Shown: positions 12,101 through 25,469 of the stretch, piece after piece | Numbering within the stretch: the stretch's first letter is position 1 | How the letters are laid out: every line of letters starts with the position of its first letter | Assembly (NCBI GenBank): GCA_021442155.1 | Contig: CM038221.1 | Location: 150,465,601-150,529,600, forward strand | Length of the DNA: 64,000 nucleotides | Source: Cymbidium sinense | Taxonomy: Eukaryota; Streptophyta; Magnoliopsida; Asparagales; Orchidaceae | Direction of reading: 5' to 3' | The notes under the pieces: model-generated | Database searches by the model: none | What the model was told of the DNA's origin: nothing | The model's input: only the letters and a program-made list of their open reading frames with translations | Translations under genes and position numbers: made by a program

Positions 12101-14750
12101 ATTAGCTCCTTTGTGAGCTAAAGTTTTCTTAAGTTGTTACCTTCTACAAACTATTGCAGAAGGTGGATTGAGTTAGATTTTGATTTAAGTTTTTAAAGAT
12201 TAAATTTCATTTAAGCATTTAACACTTAGTAATTTATTCAATTTTATATTTGTATTGATACTTGATTTTGATTAATTCAATTTGAGCTTACAAGCACATT
12301 TTGATGGTAAGTATCCCCTCCGGTTGAAATCTCCATTCAACACAATCATCATCAAGGTGGATGTATTATTTGATCATTTAATTTAATATTTCAGATCCTG
12401 TCGACTCTATTAGCTTAATAATAGGGGATCAGATCTATTGTCATATGACAGAATTAGCTTCTCAAATATTTTAATAAGTTGAAATTCTTATAATAATTAA
12501 ATTTTTAGGTTTTATTAACTTGGTCCCAGTCCTAAGGCCAAACCGGGAAGTAACTCATGCAGCATCCTCAGACACTAAATTTAAGCATTCAGCATAATGT
12601 CAGGGCCCATGCGGGTGTTTAATAATTTAGGTAATTTTATGTTTAAATTATGAAATTAATTTTATATTTTCATTTAATTCCAACTTAGCCTGCACAACCT
12701 TTTCAGACATTAAAATGCGCACTTTAAATCTCCATGTCCAAGTACATGCACACATTTATAGCTTAGATAATTTCATCTAATTAATGAAATTATTGACTTT
12801 GAAAATCATAATTAGAATGAAATTCTTTAATTTTTAGATTGAAAGAAGCTCCATAATTTATATAGAATTTAATTTAGTATCGCATTCTGTCTGCTTGTAC
12901 GAAAAGTTACAGATCTGATGCCGTTGAAGGTGTTTCACATTTTCGATTCAAAATATTGCAGCTTTTCTTGTATTTAATTTATTCATTGCATTCTTCAAGT
13001 ATAAATGATTATTTAGCTTGTGATCATTAACAATCTTTTAAATATTTATCAACTAATCATATTCAACTTTTGCTCTTGCACATATACTTTATTAGGCATA
13101 CGTTAAGAAAGCTTATTTCAATTCAAGCTTCTTTTGAATACAAACCAATTATTCATTAAGAAGTCTTGCCTATACTTGCTAATAGGCCATTCAGTTATAG
13201 TGAAAACCTCTTATAAATTTCATCTAGATCATATTAGTTTTGGAGATAGACAATTAGATATATAACAAATCTCATAATGTTTTAAATTCAACTTTAAATG
13301 AAAGACCCAAATGGTTCTTTTAAAGGCTACATTCATGAATGATCATGAGTTTCCTAACTTAATTTGTGCTTATAAGAAAACTACCAAAACTCTTACATAC
13401 TTTATTCTCAATTTGAAATTGAACATTTAAATTTACCACCAATCGTTTGTCCTTTGGTTTCAATTGAAATCCTTACTTCACTTGACATCAAATGTGATTA
13501 TTCAAGAGTTTAATTAATTTTATTCATATTGATTACTCATTCGTGAATTTAACGCTTTGAATATTCTGAGAGAAACTCTGTTCACATACAAAGACATCAA
13601 CTCTAATATAGATTTATCCCTAACTCTACATCAGGTTTCATATTTGTTTAATAACTAGACTTCAAGTTCGTTATAAGTCTCTTATGAATATAGTATTTGA
13701 CTTCCCATAATTTTGATTAAAGCTTATTTAGTTTTGAGGAATTTGCAAAAATACGAACTTCCTTTATCATGGAGTTAAATTTTTTTTTAATAAAAATGGA
13801 TCCCACATTGCTTCCTCCAATCCGTATAAATAAGGCTAAGAGGGCCTTGTATTTCATTCTACTTATTTGAGGAGTTGGAGTGCCTTGGAGACTCAGAGAG
13901 AGGGAAAATCTTATTGTATTTTGAGTGAGTGTTTTATTCTTTCAAAGTTTCTTTTTCCCCATCTACTTCCTTTGATTTAATGTTTATCATTGTATTTACT
14001 ATACATCTCCTATTTAATTTTAATTTTAGGTGATTTCTATTTAAATTTATTTAATTCTCAGATTTTAGTCTAAATTTCGACAACATTTCAGCATATGGAT
14101 GTCACATCTAACAGATTTTGGGTTACTTGTTACGCCCTAATGAGTGTAGCGAGCGGTGTCTTGCGACACCACAACTAATTTTCATCTCTTCATACCCTAA
14201 TGAGCATGACGAGGCCTTTAAACCTGCACAAAGAAGAAAACACATATGTGTGCATATAATTTTTACACATTTCCACAAATTACTTCTTGCAATCTTATTT
14301 TCTATTTTGGATAAGAGAGAGAGGCTATTTGGCTATAGGATTTGAGTAGGATTTAAGCCAGATTTAACTTAAATCCAACCAAACATTATTTTTGGACAAG
14401 CTAAATCCGCTGCTTTGGTAATCCATTAAAGCCGCTATCACAAGTTAAATCCAGATTTACCATTCCTTTCAATAGGAGGATTTAATTTTAGCCGAATGGG
14501 GAAGAAGGGAGGATTTTTCGATCAGATGGGATCGCATGAATGAGGGGAGAAGGGTTTGCAGCTTGAAGTGGACCAATGAGAGAAGAGGGATTTCGGAGGC
14601 TTGCGGGTTGAGCAAACGAAGGAGGGAGATCAGGCGTTTTGAAAGTTTGCGGGTTGAGCAGAATTGGAATTTCTGCGGCTTGATAAGAGACAAACCGAGG
14701 GAGAGGGCATGACTTTCGTCTTGAAGCTTAAAGGAATCAACGAGCACGTG

Positions 14751-17700
14751 TGTGGAGAAAAAGTCCTATATAGGGGGAATCGCCTTCCAAATCTGTTGGT
14801 GAGAAAAGAAAGAGGCAACTCCCTATATAGAAATTCGTCTTAGTAAGATTCCAAACATATCCATAAATATACTTATTCAGGTGATCGTATACATCATCAA
14901 GGTATAATGTACTATCTCGAAAGACAGAAGTCACTATCCTTTAATGGAACCAATCACCTCAATAAGATCTCCTAAGGACGATGGGTCTGCATATGTACCA
15001 GAGATTCTTCCCCTACTTTACATGAAAAAGTAAAGCAAGATGTATTTTAAACTGGGTTCATTAAGTTCCCTACAGGGGCAAGCCCCCATAGTTAATTACA
15101 TCCTAAGGGACGGGATCTCTTAGGAAAACTCTCAATTAAGGTAAATTATCATTATCTCTGATGATTTCAATAGGAAGGACTATCAATTGATTGGTTTGTA
15201 TTTGAAGATCAAATGGGCTTGATCAAAAGAGAGAGTTATTATCGAAGCCAAAATAGAAAATAAGTAGAGATGCTCACGATGTTAGAAAACTTAGCGAGCA
15301 TCTCAAACTATCTTAAAATTTGGCTTTACATTTTAAAAATTGATTTAGTTTATTTGAGTTACATTTTTCATTAGAATTCTAAGACTTAAGATTCCTTAAC
15401 ACAAGATTAAAAAAATGCATAAGAGGTGAGGAATTATGCTTATGGCCTGCAAAAGGGAAAAGCAACCTCAGAACCTAAATCTAGAGAGCTTCGGCGAGGG
15501 TTGGAAGCGTAACCTAAATCTAAGGCAAAAAATGGGTAATTAGTTTACCTCCACAAGAGAGGACAAACCACCCGACAGCTTGGACTTACAACCGCTTGGG
15601 GGTGGCCGCCAACTAACTCCTCTTATGATTTTAAATACATGTAGGCAAGTCTTTATGCTTATATAAGATAACCAGACTATTTTTATTTAGAAAGAGACTA
15701 AGTCCTTAAACTCACTCCCTAAAGAGCCTAGATCATGAAAAGGGTATGCTTCAAATGAACTAAATCTAATGTAATTCAAATTTTATTTATTTTTATTTTT
15801 ATTTTTGGACAATCATTTTGACTTGGACTAATAGGATTTTTATGACTAATACATGAGAAATCAGATTATTGGCCAAAATCAGCCAGAAGGTAAGGGGTGA
15901 GTTTTCACCATGGCCCTCAAAGGTTAAGTCGAGTTCTATAAAAAAGGTGGAAGCCCTCCAATCAAGAGTGAAATAAGATGCATTTGTGCATGATATTATA
16001 AAGAAATGCTCATCCTAAGGGTTGCTAATTATCTTGATTTTAATCCTAACCTTTAGGTGAGGTTATGAGTTGTTTACTTTTAATTTGAGTTGTTAAGTTG
16101 GGTAAAAGATTTATTTTTTTTCTAAAGAGCCTAATCCATATTCAGGCCATACATAAAGCAAGGAAGAAACTAGAAAAATTATGCCACTTAATGTAAAAGC
16201 TAAATAAATCATCAATCAATTTATAAAGCTAATCACAAAAAGAATAAATGATCGTTTGTGGTCGGGCACCACTGCACAAACCCAAAAATATCAAATATGG
16301 GTAGCCAAGCTCTACCCTTATACAACCCGGGTTACAAATGAATTGAATTACAATTTAAGCAAAGGAATTCATTGTTATGGGGGGTCTTCAAGCTTTACTC
16401 TTCTTTCTTCTTCTTCTTTCTTCTTTTCTTCTTTCATTCTTCCTTTGGATAGTTGGATGGTAGATGCTCCAAGGCTTCACATGGTGCATAAGATAGGTTC
16501 TTATGACCAATGCTCATCCTAATCCCCTATAACAAATCATTCTAAAATCCTAAATATATAAACTTTTACATGAAAAGAAAAAGTATAAATCTAGCTAACA
16601 CCTGTAAAACAAATATTAGTTAAATCACACCACACAAATCCTAAGAATGTAGATTGGACTTATCACCCCACACATGGGTGACTAAGTCCACCTAGCCTTA
16701 TGGATTATGCTTAAGGGTATAATCACCTGCAAGCAAGAAGTATTTATACTTTTATTTATGATTGCGCACCTTAAGCACAGTCCCCTGCAGAAAAGAATAG
16801 TTAGACTAAGCATGTCCAACCATTCATTCTATGAGCATACACCCTAACATATAGTCTAAAATATTTATCATAAAATAAAATATAACATCAAACCATGCAC
16901 CGACCTAACCTAAGGCTAGAAGTGGTGACTTAGGCTAATGTGTGCGCTTTGAAAGTTTATGTGGTATGCTTAGCTTAGGACTTTGGGTTTGAATTTTTTA
17001 AGTGTGAAGAACATGCTCAATTTAGAGGAGGGTTTTATTTAAGGTTAAGTGTTGACTTGGTCAACCCTTAGGTTTGACGTAGTTTGACCCAATTTGATTG
17101 ATTGATCATCCCATGATGATTGTTGATCATGATGAGAGGGATATATGAGTTTGGTTCAATCCAATTTAGTTAGGATCAAAAGTTGGCTCATAAGTGTACT
17201 TTAGGTCACTTTGGGTCAAGTGAGCCTAAGTGGGTCAAAAGGCTTGGTCAAAGATTGATTTAAAGTTGATTGATCTTGTATATGGACTTATGATTGAAAT
17301 ATAAATCCATTTACAAGTGGTTTGAATTCAAATGGATTTTGATTCATTTGAAAATTTCTTATTCAAAGGAAGAATATGAAGAGCTTTTGGGTTTGATTTT
17401 TTATATGGGTTTTGATTGAGTGACTGAGGTTTGGATTTATATATGAGCTCATGATTGTTGGGCTGATTGAACCATGAGAGAAAATCAAGGATTTGGCTTG
17501 ATTTGAATGGATTTTGCCCAAGTTCAAGATTTTGACTTGAAAGGCTTAGATTTGATTTTGAATGAATTTGGGTTTGATTTTTGGAATTGGTTTTGATTGT
17601 TTGAATTTATATTTTATTTATATATATATGAATATATAAATTGATCATGAGAAAATTTCAAGAATTTTAACCGGTTTAATTATGATTTGGGTTAAATCTA

Positions 17701-18821
17701 TTAAAGGAAATTTAAAGGATTTAAGAGAATTTTTAATTTAAAATTTAATTTTTGGATTGGATGTGATTGATGTATATTTATATTTAATTTATATATGAGA
17801 ATATAAATGAGAATACAAATAATTTTTGAGAAAATCCCATGAATTTGAATAGTTTTGATCAAAGTTTAGGTTAAATCCATTAATGAAAAATTAAGGGATT
17901 TAAGGGAATTTCAAGCATTTTAAATTTGGAATTTAATTTTTGAGTTGGATATGATTGATTTATATTTATATTTCATTTATATATGAGAATACAAATAATG
18001 ATATAAATAAGTTTTGAGAAAATCCCAAGGATTTGAATAGGTTTGATCAAAGTTTAGGTTAAATACATTAATGAAAAATTAAAGGAATTTCATGCATTTT
18101 AAATTTGGAATTTAATTTTTGAGTTGGATATGATTGATTTATATTTATATTTCATTTATATATGAGAATATAAATGAGGATATAAATAAGTTTTGAGAAA
18201 ATCCCAAGGATTTGAATTCATTTGATCAAGGTTTAGAATTAATTTTGCCTAATTCCTTTAATGAAAAATTAAAGGGACTTAAAAAATTTTTCATGAATTG
18301 ATTTGGAATTTTGAATTTGATTTGATGGGTTTAAATTTATATTTCATTTATAAATGTGAATATAAATGAGAATATAAATGGATCATGAGAAAATCTCAAA
18401 TGTTTGAATAGGTTTTGAATCATGATTTTAGCTAAGTCCTTAAGAAAGGGTTAAGGACTTAAGAAATTTTGAACTTAGGAATTTTTGATGGATTTTGGTC
18501 ATGAATTTCAATCATGGATCTCAATCATGGAATTGAATCATGGAATTGAATTGAGTTTGGAGAAAATCAAATGGAATTGATTTGGAGTTTGACTTGAAAG
18601 AAAGAAAGTGAGGAATGGTTCAAGCTAAGGGTAGGTAGATTTCCTAACACCCCTAATGCATGACCTATTCTTATGGCTAACTCTTCTAAATATTCTAGGG
18701 CTATGGGAGTGTCCACCTAATCACTGGATGTGTCTTAAGACTAAGGAACTCTTAAATTCTAAGAGAAGTCCTAAGCCTAAGATGGAGGTGTTGAGAGCTC
18801 ATTCTAAAAATGAGGTCAATG
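14751..18821 (-). mobile_element. solo LTR of the element 1 family, inverted, in LTR A
   Basis: The ends are TGTGGAG at 14751 and GGTCAATG at 18821. They are flanked by ACGTG on both sides (14746-14750 and 18822-18826), and the host LTR resumes cleanly after it. On the minus strand it begins like the 5' LTR of element 1: TTGACCTCA, then the 'CTCCATCTTAG' block and 'GTCTTAAGACAC'. It matches that LTR in stretches up to its 3' part. It is 4071 bp against 7159 bp. The segment equivalent to roughly 31720-35830 of the long LTR is missing, while a 180-190 bp repeat is expanded. The last 110 bp or so (14751-14862) do not match the other LTR's end. Confidence 0.85.
17580..18460. repeat. tandem repeat of about 180-190 bp inside the solo LTR
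   Basis: Units begin near 17761, 17949, 18128 and about 18315 with 'ATATGATTGATTTATATTTA'-like text. They contain 'GAGAAAATCCCAAGGATTTG', 'AGTTTAGGTTAAAT' and 'TTTAATTTTTGAGTTGGAT'. A more diverged unit precedes them from about 17580. The spacing of the clear starts is 188, 179 and about 187 bp. Confidence 0.85.
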
Positions 18822-19210
18822 ACGTGGTTGTGATTTTTGACTCAAAGGAGAACCAACGGGTAAGGGGTTTCTGCCATAGCGGCTGAGGAAAATAGGAAAA
18901 AGAAGGCTCGATTTGTGCAGCTTCGGCTAGCTACGTAGGCTTCGAACCAAGGGAAGGAGGAGTCGTGCGGATATTTACAGATTACGGTTTGAAGTCTTAC
19001 GGGAGGGATCATGTCGATCGAGCGTTCGACTTGGAGAAGGAGGGGTAAATCAGAAGAGTTTTATGAAGAAGAAGAAAACCAACAAGGGAGTGGGCTTCAG
19101 TTATGAAGGAATCGAATGCATGAGAGGGAAAGGTTACTTGCGGTTGCCAGGGAAAGCTGAGCTTGCAGTTGCTTCTTCACGGTTGCGGGAGACAAAGTCG
19201 AGGGTCAATA

Positions 19211-19222
19211 AATGCCCCCCAA
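19211..19222 (-). other. polypurine tract of element 2
   Basis: On the minus strand the sequence reads ATTGGGGGGCATT directly before the 3' LTR start TATTGACC. The G-rich run touching the LTR is the expected plus-strand primer site. Confidence 0.75.
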
Positions 19223-20880
19223 TAAATGTAATTCGTGCATAGAGCGAGTCACATTTGTTGAAAACTAGTTGATCATTTTAAGTTAGCAATGGATTTCAAA
19301 TTACTTTAGCTTCAACAAGTTTGCAAAAGAGCTCTTTCTTTTGTATCTTTATAGATTTGGATTTCCTCTGACTCTAGCCTCATGCTTGATTGGGTTGAAT
19401 GGAGGAATTGATTTGCTTATTTTGAGATTTGAAATTCCTTCTATCCTAGCTTTAAGCTTGGCAGACTTGATGAATGATTGATTTGATTTATCCATATTGA
19501 CTTGTTAGAAAGTGTATGTGCATCCTAAGTCTTGTGCTTGCTGCTTTAACAGACTTGTTGATAGGTGAATACATATGACCTAGTTTTCTAGCTTATATTA
19601 GGTCTATAATGTTGAGTCATTAGCCTAACAATGCGTACTTTAATAGACTAAATAACTATAAAATTTTTTTAGTTCTGCCATCCGCTTTGTATGAACTATG
19701 GAATTGCTTCCTCGGTCCTATGCTTTTTGCTTCGATGGACTTGATGAGGAGACTGTCATTGATCTGTGTTTTGTGGTTGATCAAATCATTTGATAATATA
19801 TTGAAAAATCACCCTGTAGGCAATATAAAGATTGATTTGTGGTAGCTCTGAATTGAGAGTTTCCTTAGATTTTCTTGGTCTATCAATCAGGTAGAAAGAT
19901 CTCTTAGATTCTGGTTGCTTGTAATCACTGAGCTGGATCTGGTTTGAGATTGAACAACTATCATCATTAGACTGATGAGCAGGGGCTCTTTCACTGTGGC
20001 CTTTTCTTATGGCTTGTTGAGTTAGGAGAGCGTCAGCAACTCGATCATTTATAGGCTTGTTGAGTTTGACCTTTATAACTTACTCGAGTCTTCGACTTAA
20101 GCTATGATGGCTTAGTGATTTGGTCATCAGACTAACGAATGGGGCTCTTCTACTATGACATTTTCTTACTGCTTGTTGAGTGAGGAGAGTGTCAGCAACT
20201 CAATCATTTGTGGGCTTCTTGAGTTTGACCTTTAAAATCCATCCGTGTCCTAGACTTGAAGATGTAGAGGTTGATGTTTTTCCAACTCATTTGATTGAAG
20301 CTTCCAAAATTGGGAGTTCGTCTGACTTGATCTTCAGAATTTGGCAAATCTGAGATAAACTTTTGATATTTGGGTCTACCTTTCCATGCGTAGAAATATA
20401 TTCTTTTTGTTCCTTGCAAGAGCCTACAACTTTAATAATAATTATTATGGATATATGCAAGGATCTTGGCATAAAGCTTGATGTCAACTTGAATATATAA
20501 ATTCAAGGATCTCGTCGTATAACACAATTTTAACTTAGCTAAATATATAAAAATGCCCCCTATCTTGTAGTGGAAATTCTAAAGCATTTTAAAAATGCTC
20601 TAAAATAATTTAAGAAAATATATCAATGTATGAGTTGATACATTTGATCTTAAGAGGGTTTTAACATGTAACATTAATTTTATCTATGTATAGGAATCTA
20701 AAAATTTCTCCTGTGTAATAGGGGAATTTTCACAATTTTTTTTTCATCTTGAGTAAGTATATTTATTTAGGGATCTGGGCATGAAACATGATATCAACAT
20801 AAATACATATACTAAAAAAAATACCCCTTATCTTGCAAGGGAATTTCTATTGTACCTCGAGAATGTATTTATCATGTATA
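19223..20880. other. non-coding 3' internal region of element 2 with a tandem duplication
   Basis: This lies between the end of integrase and the polypurine tract. It is non-coding and holds a direct repeat: about 19962-20085 and about 20126-20245 share 'GGGGCTCTT', 'TGACATTTTCTTA.', 'GGCTTGTTGAGT', 'AGGAGAG.GTCAGCAACTC' and 'GAGTTTGACCTTTA' at about 160-bp spacing. Short 'ATGCCCCCTATCTTG' and 'ATACCCCTTATCTTG' phrases near 20552 and 20822 are another small repeat. Confidence 0.7.
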
Positions 20881-21965
20881 ATATTTTTTCAGGTATCGGC
20901 CATTAATTGGTGGCATTGGTTTTCACCATTTATGTCAATGAGTTGGTATGCCCCTCCTTGATACACTTTTTCAATGACAAAAGGACCCTCCCAATTAGGC
21001 TTAAATTTTCCACCAAATTTTTGATTAGGAATAATTGGTCTTCTCAGCACCAAGACAATTCCCATTTTCAGAAAGTTTGAGGCCTACCGTATGGTCAAAA
21101 GCCCTAGACATCTTTGCTCGATAAACTTCTAAAGTTTGATGAGCTTGCAATCTAACTTCATCAAGAGCTTTGAGTTCCTCCATTCTCAAACGAGCATTTT
21201 GATCTTTAGTTAGATTATATTGGATGGCTACTCAAAGTGGGTAACTCAACTTCAAGCGGAAGAACCGCTTCAGTTCCAAATACTAATGATTAGGGAGTGA
21301 CTTTAGTCGGCATCTCATAGGTAGTTCAGTACGCCCATAATGCCTCTATTAGTTTAGTATGTCATTCTCTTTTATTTTTAGTGAGGATCTTCTTGAGTAG
21401 TTTGACCAATATTTTGTTGAAGACTTCTGCCAAACCATTTATCCTTGGATTATATATTGAAGAATATCACTAATCAATTTTGTGTCGATCGATGAATCTA
21501 TAAATCTTTATATTTTTGAAAGTCATGTCATTATCAAAATTTATTCAGCATAGCACTCAAAATCTATAGATCACATTATACGTAAAGAAGTTAATCACTC
21601 GATCAACAGTAATTTATTTAAATGAGATAGCTTCAACCCACTTAGAGAATAATCAGTCGCTGCTAGGATGAAGCGGTGTCCAGCTAATGATGGTGGATTA
21701 ATCAGTCCAATTATATCTGTGCCCCAAAATTCAAATGGACAGGATGCTATTATTGGGTGTAATGGATTTGGAGGTTGGTGGATTATATTCCCATGCATTT
21801 GACATTCATGGCACCTCTTGGCATGATTAATACAGTCTCTTATCATAGATGGCCAATAATAACCCATCCTTTTGATCTTTACTACCATCTTGGGACCTGA
21901 CTGATGTGCACCACAAAATTCTTCATGAACTTCAACCATTACTTTGCTTAACTTCATCTGCATTT
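20880..21965 (-). pseudogene. integrase remnant of element 2
   Basis: An open stretch at 21963-21595 carries the zinc-binding HHCC region (EVHEEFCGAHQSG, then RCHECQMHG) and the first catalytic aspartate in FWGTDIIG. It then loses frame. Further on, about 21390-21190 in other frames reads like the 'EALWAYRTTY' part of Tat integrases. About 21060-20890 gives the C-terminal 'WEGPFVIEKVYQGGAYQL' block. The enzyme would insert the cDNA into chromosomes; this copy is broken by stops and frameshifts and cannot make it. Confidence 0.8.
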
Positions 21966-22439
21966 AGGCATCGTAGCCATATTTGTTCAAAGGATCTACG
22001 ATATAAAGTGTTATTAATGAAAGCAAAGTGCAACATTCTCTTCTCGATTTGAGCTACCAGTGATTTATTATTTGATAATTTACCTTCTTTAAAGTAGTCG
22101 ATGAAGGGCTGCCTCCAATCACGTGGCTCTTCTACTATAAAGGCTTCCCATTATTTTTCTAAAGCAATATCATACTTAGCTTTTCTTGGTATAACTCCTT
22201 GTTGATTTTGATGAGTGTGAGGAGCAACCTGAATTGCATCTTGCTGTGTTGAATTTGATAACCCCTTTACTTGTGGGGATTGATACTTTGCTGGCTCTAG
22301 AACTCATCGAGTAAATATCCCGATCATGACATAATCACCATTCATACTTATCATCTCCTTAGCTAATTTTGCAAAGCAATCTGCCTTGCTATTCCTGGAC
22401 TGAGAGACTCGAGTTAGTTTGACATTTAGTATTTACTTC

Positions 22440-22860
22440 ATAAGCTAAAGAACTCTCTGGTGATAGAAAGCTAACTCAAGCTTGTTAATTTCATAGATGC
22501 CCATTACTTGATTTATAATAAGATTAGAATCATTGAAAATATGCAAGTTTTGAATGCCTATGAAAATAACTTCTTCGAGACTTGCCACTAATGCTTTATA
22601 CTTGGCTTCCTTATTAGTTCTTGGCTCAGTCAATTCATATGATTATCTCATTATTCTTCCCTCGGGTGTTATTAAGATGATGCTGATTCTTGCTCTTGCC
22701 CATGAAAAATTTAGAGGCTTGACTTATTGATCGATGAGGCTCTATCAAAGTATATTTCTCAAATTTGTGATTTTTCTCTTTCATAAATGAGCATAATTTG
22801 CTCATCAAGCAAATCATCATTAAGAGAAGAGTCCATAGGGATGGGATGTGCAACAAGAAA
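22440..22860 (-). pseudogene. second (archaeal-type) RNase H remnant of element 2
   Basis: The minus-strand ORF 22633-22445 contains TNKEAKYKALVASLEE and FNDSNLIINQV, the conserved acidic blocks of the extra RNase H that Tat-lineage elements carry between RNase H and integrase. The upstream part (22856-22635) is frameshifted. The domain is diagnostic of the lineage. Confidence 0.72.
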
Positions 22861-23930
22861 ATTCGCTAAGATTTTCCCTTTTACTAGTTTTTACGGAATG
22901 TATGTGATATCAAATTATAAAAAATATCACTTTATCTTTAGCTGTCAATCGGTCTTGTCATCAAGAACTTCAGCGGATCTATCCTTGAGATGAGGGTAAT
23001 TTTGTGAGATAATATATAATGATGGAGCTTTTGGACTGCGAAGATCAATCCCAAACAGTGTTGGCAGCATCCTGATTGGTTTGATGTAAATCGTCGGATG
23101 AATGCAAGCTATCCTTGTAAAGAACAAAGTTGATGCAAACTCTTCAACGAAGGAATCTTCATAATTTCCTTGATTTTCACAGGATAAATTTTAATTCTTT
23201 TGTGGTGTACAATGCACCTGAGAAATTTTTCAGATCACACCCCGAATGCACATTTTACAGGATTCACCTTGAGATCATATTTTTTTATTATCTCTAATAT
23301 AATTCTCAAGTATTCAAAGTGATTTTCATGATTTAAGCACTTCACCACCAAATCATCAACATAACATTCTACCTTATGGTGAATCAACTCATCAAAAATA
23401 TGTCATAGCTCTTTGATAGGCAGCTCCAGCATTTTTCAAACGAAAAGGCATGACTGTGTAGCATTATATACCAGTTGACATCCTAAATGATGTGTGCTTC
23501 TCATCTTCAGGAGTCATCTTGATTTGATTGTATCCTGATGATCTGTCCATGAATGAGAATATGTCATAGTTGGAAGTATTGTCCACTAGTAGTTCTTATA
23601 TTAGAAGCAGAAAGCCATCTTTTGGGCATGCCTTATTTAGATCCCGGAAGTCAATGTAGACATGGATTTGGCCATTCTTCTTCCTAACTGGGACAATGTT
23701 GGCTATCCAAACTGCATACTTCTCCTCCTAGATGTAGCTTGCTTCAATCAGCTTCTTAATTTCTACAATTACTTGTTCTTCAATCTCCAATCTCATTCGC
23801 TTAGGAGCTTACTTAATAGGCATCACATCTGGTTTAATGGCAAGTTTATGAACTACTACATCAGGGGATAAGTCTGGAATTTCAGAATATATCTAGGCAA
23901 AGCAATTCCTGAATTCATAAAGTAATATTT
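22860..23930 (-). pseudogene. reverse transcriptase-RNase H remnant of element 2
   Basis: On the minus strand, about 23870-23740 reads as the RT start (PDVMPIK, APKRMRLEIEEQV). It is followed by IANIVPVRKKNGQIH and IDFRDLNKACPKDGF (about 23700-23620), SFMDRSSGYNQIKMTPEDEK (about 23560-23500), VMPFRLKNAGAAYQRAM (about 23455-23400) and the catalytic YVDD (about 23370). Frames change several times and there are stops. About 22870-23170 corresponds to the tether and first RNase H but is badly worn. Confidence 0.82.
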
Positions 23931-24435
23931 TTAGCTCTTCAACTTTCTCATAAGGTAGAAGGACACTAACGAAAGTTGGATGAGGATCATCCTCAGCTCG
24001 TAGGTTGATTTCTTTGAGTTCATCCATAATAGCTATTTGTCCACCATTTTTGAGTTCTTTAGGTGCAAGCTTGGCTTCTGCTTCTTCATCATTTGTAAGA
24101 TGAATTTCATAGAGATCATCTTCTTCGTCACTATTAATTTTGACCTCAGCTTCTATTATATTATAAGAAACTTTATTTGATGAGATTTATGGATGAACCC
24201 AAGACATTTAGTGATAAACTTATTACTTCTTCCTGATGCTTGAGGACTTCTTTGGCTCCACATCTCGTTAAAGATTTAAGTTTTATGTTTAGTAGTTCTA
24301 ATATGAATTCTAAGCTTATGCATCATTCTTCACAATTTATGTGGATAGTATATTGATATTCTTGTTGGCACTATCTCATCAAAATTTTTATATTGAGTAG
24401 GCCGATCAAAATTATGAGACTATGACTCTTCAGAT

Positions 24436-24860
24436 TTATAAAATAGAGTTCCTACTCTGCCACTCACTCAACGGTGGCACATATAATGTTATCAATTCTT
24501 CAATGTTATGAACATCCAATGGAGTGATTTCTTTGAAGTACTGCTGAGGGATGGGTATAAATTTGAAGGAGTCATCTGACACTGCCAAGTACGTTATCCT
24601 TCTTGATGCGACCTTCTGAACCCTATTTCCATAAGTAGATTCAAAGTCATAGTCTGAATCAGATTCACTTATTTCATCCTTTGCCTTTCTTGAAAGCTTA
24701 TAAGTTCTCTTAGGTTTGATAGAAATATTTTCTCCTTCTTGTGTGTCACTTCCCAAATGAGGAATTGATTTTCTTGATTTAGGTGTAGAATCAAGTGCTT
24801 CTGCTCTTACACTCTATGAAGTTGCTTTTTAGTTCCTGAAGTGAATGCCACTGCCTCAAG
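24436..24860 (-). pseudogene. pro-RT linker region of element 2
   Basis: A 106-codon open stretch (24756-24436), rich in acidic and Ser residues, includes SDSDYDFESTYGNRVQKV and IPQQYFKEITPLDVHNIEEL. It sits between protease and reverse transcriptase. I recognise no domain. It fits the low-complexity linker in this position of Tat elements. Confidence 0.45.
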
Positions 24861-24863
24861 TGG

Positions 24864-25440
24864 CTATGTTGGCTTAGGCTCTATAGGGATGAAATATTTT
24901 GCATCTTCATAAATCTTTGTTTCATGGATGGAGAATGGTTGTAGGTTGCCAGGAATTCTGAACTCTTCTCCATCTTTTAGGTACTTCATACACTGGTGCA
25001 TAGTTGATGGGACCATGCCATACTCATGTAGCCATGGCTGAACCAAGAGATCTCTAAACGATGTATCAGCATCGATTACATAAAAATTGGCTTCTGTATA
25101 TAAATCTCAAAACTTGAGCGAGAGAATAAAAGAACCTAGGATTTTCAGTCCTTTCTCATTGAAATCATGAACCATTAACTTATCTCTCCCAAGATGTTAA
25201 ATATCAAGTGATAATCCTCTTAATGCTTTTAGGCTCATAAGATTGATAGAAGAACTTAGATCAATCAATATTCAATTGATTAAGATGTCATCACTCTCTA
25301 CGATAACATATAGAGGACGGTTGTGATCTACTGTTCCCAACATAAGATCTTCATAAAAAAGTATGATTACTGAGAGATCTTGAGTTTACAATGATTCATT
25401 CATACATTTTTTGATAAAATAAGCTTCATAACTCTTCAGA
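24864..25440 (-). pseudogene. retropepsin-type protease remnant of element 2
   Basis: On the minus strand the stretch reads as an aspartic protease domain: LGTVDHNRPLYVIVES, then ILIDLSSSINLMSLKAL around the active-site aspartate. It ends with QPWLHEYGMVPSTMHQCMKY (25046-24987), the typical end block. The D-T/S-G triad is D-L-S here. Element 1 has the same change at this spot. Internal stops are present. Confidence 0.7.
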
Positions 25441-25469
25441 TCTTTGAGAGCATGTATCAAAGTTTCTCA

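Larger units (their letters stand above)
11327..19210 (-). repeat. 3' LTR of element 2 (left copy A), split by a solo LTR
   Basis: Positions 11327-14750 and 18827-19210 align with the LTR copies at 27059-30737 and 57733-61559. Without the insert at 14751-18821 and one copy of its 5-bp duplication, the LTR is about 3808 bp. Its minus-strand start is TATTGACCC, where copies B and C have TGTTGACCC, and it sits directly against a polypurine tract, as expected for a 3' LTR. It keeps a block near 11860-12060 that copy B has lost. Confidence 0.88.
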
